Source: Phycisphaerales bacterium (GTDB lineage Bacteria > Planctomycetota > Phycisphaerae > Tepidisphaerales > Tepidisphaeraceae). Taken from it: DNA of 7,368 nt. Shown in pieces: positions 1-5,412 of this stretch. Each line of letters starts with the position of its first letter. Position 1 is the first letter of the stretch. Under the pieces are notes generated by a model. That model was not told the DNA's origin. It ran no database searches and saw only the letters and a list, made by a program, of their open reading frames with translations. The position numbers and the translations under genes are program-made. The DNA lies in NCBI GenBank assembly GCA_028288775.1, contig JAQGHP010000090.1:1-7368 (forward strand). Direction: 5' to 3'.

Positions 1-1167
1 TTTGCGATCGTGAACTTCGTCTGGTGGATCGGGATCGGCCACGCGGGGACGTTCATCTCGGCGATGCTCCTGCTCATGCGCCAGCATTGGCGCACGAGCA
101 TCAACCGCTTCGCAGAGGCGATGACGCTCTTTGCGGTGATGTGCGCGGGGTTGTTCCCGCTGCTGCACCTGGGGCGTATCTGGCGCTTCTACTACCTGTT
201 CCCCTACCCCAACCCGATGCAGCTCTGGCCGCAGTTCCGCAGCCCGCTGGTGTGGGACGTGTTCGCGGTCAGCACCTACTTCACCGTCTCCCTGCTGTTC
301 TGGTACCTGGGCCTCGTGCCCGACCTCGCGACGTTGCGCGACCGCGCGCGCAACCGCGCCGTGCGGATGATCTACGGCATCTTCGCGCTCGGCTGGCGCG
401 GGTCGGCCAGGCACTGGCGTCGCTACCAATCGGCTTACCTGCTGCTCGGCGGGCTGGCCGCGCCGCTGGTGGTGTCGGTGCACAGCATCGTGGGTATGGA
501 CTTCGCCGCCGCGATCGTGCCCGGCTGGCACACCACGATCTTTCCCCCCTACTTTGTCGCGGGCGCCATCTTTTCGGGTTTCGCGATGGTGCTCACGCTG
601 GCCATCCCGATTCGCTGGGCGTTCGGGCTGCAGGACTTCATCACCATCCGCCACATCGACAACTGCGGCAAGCTGCTGCTGGTGACCGGCCTGATCGTCG
701 GCTACGGCTACTCCGCAGAGCTGTTCATGGGGTGGTACAGCGGGGACGTCTTCGAAAGCTACATGAACCTCAACCGCGCCTTGGGGCCGTACCGATGGGC
801 CTATTGGACGCTCATTCTCTGCAACGTCCTTACGCCGCAGTTCCTGTGGATCCGCGCCGTGCGCCAGAGCGTGCCGCTGATGTTCGTGATCGCGTTGGTG
901 GTGCAGATCGGAATGTGGATGGAGCGCTTCGTGATCGTCATCACCAGCCTGCATCGCGATTACATGCCCAGCGCCTGGGGCATGTACGCCCCGACCTTCT
1001 GGGACTACGCGACCCTGGCCGGGACTATCGGCCTGTTCTTCACGGGTTTCCTTCTGTTCGCCAAGTTCCTGCCCGTGATATCGATCTCGGAGATGCGCGA
1101 GCTGGTACACGCAAGCGACGGCGGCAGACATGAGCCGGGAGAGTTTCACCCGGCGTACGTGCATTGA
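1..1167 (+). CDS. actC: ActC, NrfD-like quinol-binding membrane subunit of Alternative Complex III (5' partial)
   Basis: ActC is an integral membrane subunit of Alternative Complex III. It belongs to the NrfD/PsrC family, takes part in quinol oxidation and passes electrons toward the ActB iron-sulfur subunit. The reading frame is open from base 1, so the gene enters from upstream; the GTG at 10 is an internal codon, not a start. 388 codons are visible. About nine hydrophobic helices can be picked out, near visible residues 1-26, 33-59, 80-105, 142-168, 182-206, 222-247, 265-290, 292-315 and 337-362. The family has ten, so roughly the first helix and N-terminus are missing. The IGIGHAG motif at residues 10-16 and the tract HLGRIWRFYYLFPYPNP are typical of ActC. 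The TGA at 1165-1167 is followed by the largest gap in the window. ActF is the paralogous subunit, but position before actD and the GHAG motif favour ActC. Confidence 0.93.
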   Translation, partial: FAIVNFVWWIGIGHAGTFISAMLLLMRQHWRTSINRFAEAMTLFAVMCAGLFPLLHLGRIWRFYYLFPYPNPMQLWPQFRSPLVWDVFAVSTYFTVSLLFWYLGLVPDLATLRDRARNRAVRMIYGIFALGWRGSARHWRRYQSAYLLLGGLAAPLVVSVHSIVGMDFAAAIVPGWHTTIFPPYFVAGAIFSGFAMVLTLAIPIRWAFGLQDFITIRHIDNCGKLLLVTGLIVGYGYSAELFMGWYSGDVFESYMNLNRALGPYRWAYWTLILCNVLTPQFLWIRAVRQSVPLMFVIALVVQIGMWMERFVIVITSLHRDYMPSAWGMYAPTFWDYATLAGTIGLFFTGFLLFAKFLPVISISEMRELVHASDGGRHEPGEFHPAYVH

Positions 1168-1175
1168 GACGGCGG

Positions 1176-1190
1176 ACGTGGCCGCCACGT
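1176..1190. repeat. Short palindrome just downstream of the actC stop
   Basis: The 15 bases ACGTGGC-C-GCCACGT form a perfect palindrome with 7-base arms, starting 8 bases after the actC stop. An overlapping register pairs GGCGG (1171-1175) with CCGCC (1182-1186). It carries the same CGTGG/CCACG words as the feet of the nearby repeat family, so it may be a worn-down relative. No T-tract follows, so it is not an obvious intrinsic terminator. Confidence 0.45.
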
Positions 1191-1207
1191 TCAACGGAGT
1201 GCGAAAC

Positions 1208-1302
1208 CGTGGCACGGGTTTTCAACCCGTGCGAGATGCACGGCGCACGAGTGTGTTTGGAATTTCGGACGCATTACGCACGGGTTGAAAACCCGTGCCA
1301 CG
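1208..1302. repeat. REPIN-like palindromic element A, intergenic
   Basis: This element occupies most of the actC-actD gap (1168-1330), which holds no gene. It reads foot CGTGG (1208-1212), hairpin CACGGGTTTTCAACCCGTG (1213-1231), a 47-base centre (1232-1278), hairpin CACGGGTTGAAAACCCGTG (1279-1297) and foot CCACG (1298-1302). Each 19-base hairpin has an 8-base perfect stem and a 3-base loop. The two halves are also perfect inverted copies of each other over 28 bases (1206-1233 against 1277-1304), so the RNA or DNA can fold as two small hairpins or one long one. The minus strand of the right half translates to GTGFQPV, a peptide I recall as frequent in planctomycete annotations. The layout resembles REPINs, which are inverted REP doublets mobilised by RAYT transposases. 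No transposase gene is in the window, so mobility is inference. Confidence 0.9.
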
Positions 1303-1330
1303 GTGCGGCCTCTTACGGACGCGTCGAGTC

Positions 1331-1876
1331 ATGGCATCGACCCGAATCGACACCCTCTTCGGCCTAGCGGCCGAGTTCGAGTCGCCCGAGGCGGTGGTAG
1401 CCGCCGCCCGTGCCGTCGCCCGCGCCGGGTATCGGCGGACGGACGCCTTCTCCCCCTTCCCGGTCGATGGCCTGGACGAAGCGCTTGGCGCGCATCGCAC
1501 CCGCATCCCCCTGCTGGTGCTCAGCGGCGCGGTCTTCGGGGCGTGCATGGGGTTCTTCCTGCTCTGGTACGCCAACGTCATCACCTATCCCTGGAACGTG
1601 GGCGGCAAACCCCCCAACAGTTGGCCGGCCTGGATTCCCATCACCTTCGAGCTGGGCGTCTTGTTCGCTTCCTTCGCGGCGTTCTTCGGCATGTTCGCGC
1701 TCAACGGCCTTCCCATGCCTTATCACCCGATGTTCAACGTCCAGGAGTTCCGCCGAGCCAGCCGGGACCGGTTCTTCATCGTCATCGAAAGCAACGACCG
1801 GCGGTTCAACGCGGAAGAGACACGGCAATTTCTGGAAGGGCTCAACCCGATCACCGTGCGGGAGGTGCCGCGATGA
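1331..1876 (+). CDS. actD: ActD, two-helix membrane subunit of Alternative Complex III (DUF3341)
   Basis: ActD is the small membrane subunit of ACIII, a DUF3341 family protein whose two helices pack against ActC. The 181-residue product has a soluble N-terminal domain (1-58) with the family sequence GLAAEFESPE and the later YRRTDAFSPFPVDGLDEAL. It has helices near residues 60-82 and 102-124, separated by the conserved loop YPWNVGGKPPNSWPAWIPITFE, and then a C-terminal domain with LPMPYHPMFN and RFFIVIE. The ATG at 1331 fits the usual length. A GTG at 1295 would add 12 residues but lies inside the right arm of repeat element A and gives a poor sequence. No convincing Shine-Dalgarno precedes 1331, which is unusual in this operon, where several other starts have one. 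The stop overlaps the actE start as ATGA. The family call is from motifs recognised by eye. Confidence 0.93.
   Translation: MASTRIDTLFGLAAEFESPEAVVAAARAVARAGYRRTDAFSPFPVDGLDEALGAHRTRIPLLVLSGAVFGACMGFFLLWYANVITYPWNVGGKPPNSWPAWIPITFELGVLFASFAAFFGMFALNGLPMPYHPMFNVQEFRRASRDRFFIVIESNDRRFNAEETRQFLEGLNPITVREVPR
1860..1866 (+). promoter_or_regulatory. Ribosome binding site of actE
   Basis: GGGAGGT lies 6 bases before the ATG at 1873, inside the end of actD. This good Shine-Dalgarno and the ATGA overlap support starting actE upstream of repeat element B rather than at the TTG codon at 1993 beyond it. Confidence 0.7.
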
Positions 1877-2583
1877 GCCTTCCGCGCGAATTCTCGCATC
1901 CGTGGCATGGGCGGCCCGCCCATGAAGCAAGCGGCTATGGCCGCAAACCACGGGCGGGCCGCCCGCGCCGCGGGAAGGCGGCAGGTCGCTGCTTGATCGC
2001 AGCACTCTCGCTCGCCCTCGCCGGCTGCAAATTCAAGCCCGGGCACAATATGGAGGAGCAGCCCAAATACTTCCCCGCGTACAAGCCCAGCGACGTGTTC
2101 GTGGACGGGACCTCCGCGCGTCCAATTCCGGCCGGAGCGGTTCCGCGGCTGCCGGCCGACTCGCCCGGCATGCCCTACGCCGACCTCCGCGACACGCTCC
2201 CCGCCGATACCACCGCCGGCGCGCAGGCGTCCGCCATCCCCTTCCCCGTCACGGCCGAAGTGCTCGAGCGCGGACAGCAGCGTTTTGGCATTTATTGTTC
2301 GGTATGCCACGGAAGATTGGGAAACGGCGAAGGCCTGATCGCCCGTCGCGGGATCACCCCGCCCCCGTCGTTCCACCTCGAGCGCCTGCGGCAGGTCAGC
2401 GACGCGCACTTTTACAACGTCATCACCAACGGCTACGGCGCGATGTTCAGCTACAACGACCGGGTCAAGCCCGAGGACCGCTGGATGATCGTCGCCTACA
2501 TCCGCGCCCTCCAGGCCGGCGTACAGGACGCCCCGGGACTGACCGATGAAGACCGCAAGAAACTCCAGGGGGTGCGCCCATGA
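1873..2583 (+). CDS. actE: ActE, lipid-anchored monoheme cytochrome c subunit of Alternative Complex III
   Basis: ActE is the monoheme cytochrome c of ACIII. It is held to the outer face of the inner membrane by a lipid and carries electrons from the ActA/ActB side toward the oxidase. The 236-residue product has a hydrophobic core (41-50) ending in the lipobox LAGC with lipidated Cys52. The family stretch MEEQPKYFPAYKPSDVFVDG (60-79) follows, then the heme c site CSVCH (142-146) and a likely axial Met191 in GYGAMFSY. The close, EDRWMIVAYIRALQ, is typical. The oddity is 39 residues ahead of the hydrophobic core, where the family normally has a short n-region. Most of that stretch is encoded by repeat element B (1901-1972) and is rich in Arg and Lys. 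The alternative TTG start at 1993 would give a core with no charged n-region and a poor ribosome site. The stop overlaps actF as ATGA. Confidence 0.93.
   Translation: MSLPREFSHPWHGRPAHEASGYGRKPRAGRPRRGKAAGRCLIAALSLALAGCKFKPGHNMEEQPKYFPAYKPSDVFVDGTSARPIPAGAVPRLPADSPGMPYADLRDTLPADTTAGAQASAIPFPVTAEVLERGQQRFGIYCSVCHGRLGNGEGLIARRGITPPPSFHLERLRQVSDAHFYNVITNGYGAMFSYNDRVKPEDRWMIVAYIRALQAGVQDAPGLTDEDRKKLQGVRP
1901..1972. repeat. REPIN-like palindromic element B, inside the actE signal-peptide region
   Basis: This 72-base element has foot CGTGG (1901-1905), hairpin CATGGGCGGCCCGCCCATG (1906-1924, 8-base perfect stem), a 24-base centre (1925-1948), a second 19-base hairpin (1949-1967) and a worn foot CCGCG (1968-1972). 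The outer 20-base arms (1901-1920 and 1953-1972) match as inverted repeats at 17 of 20 positions. The centre has its own small hairpin: GCGGC (1931-1935), loop TATG, GCCGC (1940-1944). The element begins 28 bases after the actE ATG and is 24 codons long, so it keeps the frame. In actE it is read as WHGRPAHEASGYGRKPRAGR and onward. It matches element C at about 50 of 72 positions counted by eye, with conserved ends and a diverged centre. Confidence 0.88.
2567..2572 (+). promoter_or_regulatory. Ribosome binding site of actF
   Basis: AGGGGG lies 7 bases before the actF ATG at 2580, inside the last codons of actE. It supports that start, with translation coupled through the ATGA overlap. Confidence 0.55.
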
Positions 2584-3884
2584 CCCGGCAAGGCACCCAC
2601 GGCCATGATCCCTATGACTCCGTCCCGTTGCCGCGGGAAATCCGCGACGCCGAGCGCATCGCATTGCTTATCGGCGCGGCGGGCGTGGCGGTCTGCATCA
2701 TCATCTGGATCCTCGGATCGGCGGTGCGAAGCTGGGCCCCGATGGCGGATGCCTTTTACCGCGCCTGGCTCTTCGCCTGGCTGCTGTTCCTGGGCGCGTC
2801 GCTGGGCTCGATGGCGCTGGTGATGGTCCATCACCTCACCGGCGGCCAATGGGGGCTGCTCGTCCGCCGATTCGGCGAATCCGCGGCGATGGTCCTGCCG
2901 CTGCTGTTCATCCTTTCCATCCCCGTCCTGGTCGGCATGCGCCACCTTTATCCATGGGCCCGGCCGCACATCGAGGACCCCGTCGTCCTCCACAAGCGGG
3001 CCTACCTCAACGGCGGGTTCTTCCTCATTCGCGTGCTCCTCTACTTCGCCATCTGGATCACGACCGCATGGCTCCTGCGTGAAGGCTCGTTGCGCCACGA
3101 CCGCGACGGGGACGAAAACGTCGCCCGCCGACTGCGCGTGGTCAGCGCGCCGGGGCTGGTGATCTATTTCATCACCATGAGCTTCGCGTCGGTGGACTGG
3201 ATCATGTCGATGGAGCCGCGGTGGTACTCCACCGTATTCGGGTTCGTCGTCACCATGGGCCAGGCGGTCACCGGGCTTTGCGTGATGATCGTGACGCTCG
3301 CGCTGCTCCGCCGCCTGCCGCCCTTCAACAGCGTGCTGCGGCGCAACCACCTCAACGACCTGGGCAATTTGCTGTTCACCTGCGTCATCCTGTGGGCGTA
3401 CAACTCGTTCGCGCAATTGCTCGTGCAGTGGATGGGCAACATGGTGCAGGACATCGGCTGGTACGTGAAGCGCACGAGCGGCACGTGGCGCGTGCTCGCG
3501 GCCCTGCTCATTTTCCTCGACTTCCTCGTGCCCTTCGTCCTGCTGCTGATGCGGAACTTCAAGCGACGCGCGGAACTGATGTTGTGGCTGTGCGCCAGCT
3601 TGCTGATCATGCGCGCGATCGACCTGTTCTGGATGGTCGCCCCTGCGGGTGATGAGCCCTACCCCAATTTCCGCTGGGGCGCGCTGCTCATTGGTCTGGC
3701 CGCGCTGGCGGGGATAGGCGGCCTGTGGACCGCGGCGTACCTCCGCAACCTGGGCGGCCACCCACTCATGCCGCTGGGCGATCGCGTGCCGGTCGTCATC
3801 GAACCCTCCGACGAACTGTCCCCCGAACACACGGTTACTCCGCATGATGCAGAGATCGGAAAAAGTTCAACCGCCCTCGCGTGA
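2580..3884 (+). CDS. actF: ActF, second NrfD-like membrane subunit of Alternative Complex III
   Basis: ActF is the second NrfD-like membrane subunit of ACIII, a paralogue of ActC that packs against it. The 434-residue product has about ten hydrophobic helices, near residues 26-48, 60-84, 101-120, 143-165, 190-210, 220-243, 263-283, 303-325, 332-352 and 366-387. Typical family stretches are the FYRAWLFAWLLFLGASLGSM run (59-78), LTGGQWGL (86-93), HLYPWARPH (122-130), ASVDWIMSMEPRWYSTVFG (203-221), and FNSVLRRNHLNDLGNLLF followed by WAYNSFAQLLVQWMGN. The 45-residue hydrophilic tail from about 390 is less conserved, and its last 41 coding bases overlap the next gene. The start overlaps the actE stop as ATGA and has AGGGGG 7 bases upstream. 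In other ACIII complexes ActF is the less clearly catalytic of the two NrfD-like subunits; nothing here settles whether it binds quinol. Confidence 0.94.
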   Translation: MTRQGTHGHDPYDSVPLPREIRDAERIALLIGAAGVAVCIIIWILGSAVRSWAPMADAFYRAWLFAWLLFLGASLGSMALVMVHHLTGGQWGLLVRRFGESAAMVLPLLFILSIPVLVGMRHLYPWARPHIEDPVVLHKRAYLNGGFFLIRVLLYFAIWITTAWLLREGSLRHDRDGDENVARRLRVVSAPGLVIYFITMSFASVDWIMSMEPRWYSTVFGFVVTMGQAVTGLCVMIVTLALLRRLPPFNSVLRRNHLNDLGNLLFTCVILWAYNSFAQLLVQWMGNMVQDIGWYVKRTSGTWRVLAALLIFLDFLVPFVLLLMRNFKRRAELMLWLCASLLIMRAIDLFWMVAPAGDEPYPNFRWGALLIGLAALAGIGGLWTAAYLRNLGGHPLMPLGDRVPVVIEPSDELSPEHTVTPHDAEIGKSSTALA

Positions 3885-4434
3885 AGCGCTCGCGCTGGGG
3901 TACGAGCCGGAGGTCATCCGCCGACGCGCCATGGTGATTCTCCTGGTCTACTTCATCGTCATGGCGGTGGTGCTTCACATTTTCTTGTGGGCCCTTATGA
4001 CACACTACATCTCGCGCGACCGCGCAGTGGATTACCCGGCTTCGGTCGTCGAGGACGACGCCGGCCCACCGCCCCCCTGGTTGCAGCCGAGCGTGCAGCA
4101 CGACGCCTATCCCTACGAGGACGCGCAGCGGCTGCACGCCGAGGACGACCAGATGTTCGCGCATCTCGGCTGGCTCGTGAACGCCAACACGCATGAGCTG
4201 AAGATACCGGAGGCGATCGTGAGCCGGGTCGCCCGCGAAGCACAGGCCCGCGCCGCCGGCCCGGCGACGTTGCCCACCGCCTCGCCCCGCGGCGTCAACA
4301 CCTACGAGCCCGGCCCGCCCCCGCCCGGCAACACGCACCAGAACGGCGGCTCGCCCCAGGGCCCGACGCCTAACCTTCTCCCCGATCCCGGCGGCCGCAT
4401 CCGGCGCGACCCCAACGGAGGGCGACGCCCATGA
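3844..4434 (+). CDS. One-helix membrane protein of the ACIII/caa3 cluster, possible ActG-like or oxidase-assembly protein
   Basis: No function can be assigned firmly. The 196-residue product has a short basic N-terminus, one transmembrane helix (about 30-52), and an acidic Pro-rich stretch with PPPPWLQP (75-82). A compact conserved-looking block follows: YPYEDAQRLHAEDDQMFAHL, then GWLVNANTHELKIPEAIVSR (about 89-128). It ends in a low-complexity Pro/Gly tail (148-196). The middle block recalls a small membrane protein I remember beside SCO and coxB in many ACIII or caa3 clusters, with a pattern like LQ...L...E...L..YGWVD...G..RIPI..AM. By place and topology it could be a counterpart of the small ACIII subunit ActG or an assembly factor. 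The ATG at 3844 (or 3847) overlaps actF by 41 (or 38) bases and lacks a clear ribosome site. The next in-frame ATG (3931) would remove the basic residues ahead of the helix. Its stop overlaps the SCO start as ATGA. Confidence 0.8.
   Translation: MMQRSEKVQPPSREALALGYEPEVIRRRAMVILLVYFIVMAVVLHIFLWALMTHYISRDRAVDYPASVVEDDAGPPPPWLQPSVQHDAYPYEDAQRLHAEDDQMFAHLGWLVNANTHELKIPEAIVSRVAREAQARAAGPATLPTASPRGVNTYEPGPPPPGNTHQNGGSPQGPTPNLLPDPGGRIRRDPNGGRRP
4417..4422 (+). promoter_or_regulatory. Ribosome binding site of the SCO gene
   Basis: GGAGGG lies 8 bases before the ATG at 4431, within the previous gene. It is the strongest ribosome site near this gene and supports a start upstream of repeat element C. 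The in-frame ATG inside the element (4509) has no such sequence before it. Confidence 0.65.
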
Positions 4435-5408
4435 TGCGAAACCACGTGTCGGAATTGAGGCCTGCCGTCGGCGGCCTGAGAACCCTGCGTGGCATGGGTG
4501 CCTCGCCCATGAAATCGCCGCAGTGGCGGCGGAAACACGGGCGGGCCGCCCGTGCCACGAGTGATGGGCTCGCGGGTTTCTGGTTGCTCGTTGTCCTCTT
4601 CGCTTCGCCGGCCTTCGCCCAGGTGCCCGCCCCGCCCCCCTCCGCACAAGCGGGCGGCGTGCCGATCCTCCGCGACGTGGGCATCGACCAAAAGCTCGAC
4701 GCGCAGGTTCCCGCGGACCTGACTTTCCGCGATGAGCGGGGCCGCGCCGTTCGCCTCGCCGACTACTTCGGCCAGCGGCCGCTGGTCCTCGCGCTGGTCT
4801 ATTACAAATGCCCCATGCTCTGCACGATGGTCTTAAATGACCTGACGCGCGGCATGAACGGCGTCACCTCCATGAGCGCCGGCGAGCAATTCGACGTGCT
4901 GGCCGTCAGCTTCGATCCGAACGAGACGCCCTCCCTCGCGGCCGCGAAAAAGGAGCAGTACGTCCGCGCCTACCGCCGGCCCCGGGCCGAGCAGGGCATG
5001 CACTTTCTCACCGGCTCCCCCGAGTCGATCAAGGCGCTGACGCAGGCGGTGGGCTTCCGCTACACGTGGGACGCCGAGCATCAGGTCTTCGCCCACGCCA
5101 GCGGGATCATCATCCTCACGCCCTCCGGCAAAGTGTCCCGCTATTTCTTCGGGCTGGATTATCAGCCGCAGGATCTGCGGCTCTCCCTGCTGGAGGCCGC
5201 TGAACAAAAGATCTCCCCGTCGCCGACCGATCGCGTGCTCCTGTACTGCTTTCATTACGACCCCCGCACCGGCCGTTACGGCCTGATCATCTCCCGGGCG
5301 CTCCGGGCCGGGGGCGTGCTGACGATGCTGCTTTTGGGCGGGTTCGTGGCGTACCAGATCCGCCGCGACCGAAGGGCCCGCGTGCCGCGGCCGAAAATTC
5401 GAGCGTGA
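4431..5408 (+). CDS. sco1: SCO/SenC family copper chaperone with C-terminal membrane anchor
   Basis: SCO proteins are thioredoxin-fold copper-binding proteins that metallate or reduce the CuA site of cytochrome oxidase subunit II. The 325-residue product has a signal-peptide core at about 46-60 with likely cleavage after AFA (61-63). The SCO domain (about 78-262) carries the copper-binding CPMLC motif (Cys127, Cys131) and the third ligand His222 in FAHASG. The segment LLYCFHYDPRTGRYG (270-284) precedes a C-terminal helix (about 285-309) and a basic tail, so the mature protein is probably tethered by its C-terminus with the domain in the periplasm. The start at 4431 overlaps the previous stop as ATGA and has GGAGGG upstream. 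The n-region is abnormally long (45 residues) because repeat element C (4488-4559) is read through it. Met27, inside that element, is an alternative start giving an ordinary-length signal peptide. The coxB start follows 4 bases after the stop, which fits a CuA-loading role. Confidence 0.92.
   Translation: MMRNHVSELRPAVGGLRTLRGMGASPMKSPQWRRKHGRAARATSDGLAGFWLLVVLFASPAFAQVPAPPPSAQAGGVPILRDVGIDQKLDAQVPADLTFRDERGRAVRLADYFGQRPLVLALVYYKCPMLCTMVLNDLTRGMNGVTSMSAGEQFDVLAVSFDPNETPSLAAAKKEQYVRAYRRPRAEQGMHFLTGSPESIKALTQAVGFRYTWDAEHQVFAHASGIIILTPSGKVSRYFFGLDYQPQDLRLSLLEAAEQKISPSPTDRVLLYCFHYDPRTGRYGLIISRALRAGGVLTMLLLGGFVAYQIRRDRRARVPRPKIRA
4488..4559. repeat. REPIN-like palindromic element C, inside the SCO signal-peptide region
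   Basis: This is a 72-base element of the same design as element B: foot CGTGG (4488-4492), hairpin CATGGGTGCCTCGCCCATG (4493-4511, 8-base stem with one G-T pair), a 24-base centre (4512-4535), hairpin CACGGGCGGGCCGCCCGTG (4536-4554, perfect 9-base arms) and foot CCACG (4555-4559). The centre holds its own small stem, CGCCG (4516-4520) with CGGCG (4527-4531). The element starts at codon 20 of the SCO gene and is exactly 24 codons long. It is read as RGMGASPMKSPQWRRKHGRA and onward. Element B is read in a different frame in actE, so these residues reflect the DNA element and not shared protein ancestry. Confidence 0.9.
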
Positions 5409-5412
5409 CGTC

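Noticed and set aside
1134..1154. GCCGGG/CCCGGC stem with a 9-base loop at the end of actC as a terminator
   Set aside because: It lies inside the coding sequence, has a short stem and no T-tract, and the operon clearly continues.
10..1167. GTG at 10 as the true start of actC
   Set aside because: The frame is open to base 1 with hydrophobic family-like residues, and a start at 10 would remove the N-terminus and a helix present in the family.
1222..1584. Minus-strand 120-codon frame containing GTGFQPV
   Set aside because: Its recognisable part is only the translation of repeat element A; the rest is antisense to actD. It is useful as a marker of the repeat family, not as a gene.
1285..1872. 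Upstream extension of the actE frame across actD (432 codons in total)
   Set aside because: That stretch is an out-of-frame shadow of actD with an Arg/Pro-rich translation. The ATG at 1873 has a good ribosome site and overlaps the actD stop.
1957..2028. Twin-arginine (Tat) signal in ActE from the RR in the repeat-encoded n-region
   Set aside because: The RR is not in a S/T-R-R-x-F-L-K context, and the lipobox signal fits Sec export, as expected for a cytochrome c matured outside the cytoplasm. The same applies to the RR in the SCO n-region.
2496..3845. 449-codon open frame on the minus strand opposite actF
   Set aside because: It is antisense to a clear ten-helix ActF. Its composition is the His/Arg/Glu/Gln-rich pattern expected from high-GC antisense frames, with no domain or motif.
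1208..4559. CRISPR-like repeat array
   Set aside because: The copies are far apart, internally palindromic, of unequal length and lie partly inside genes. There are no regular spacers and no cas genes.
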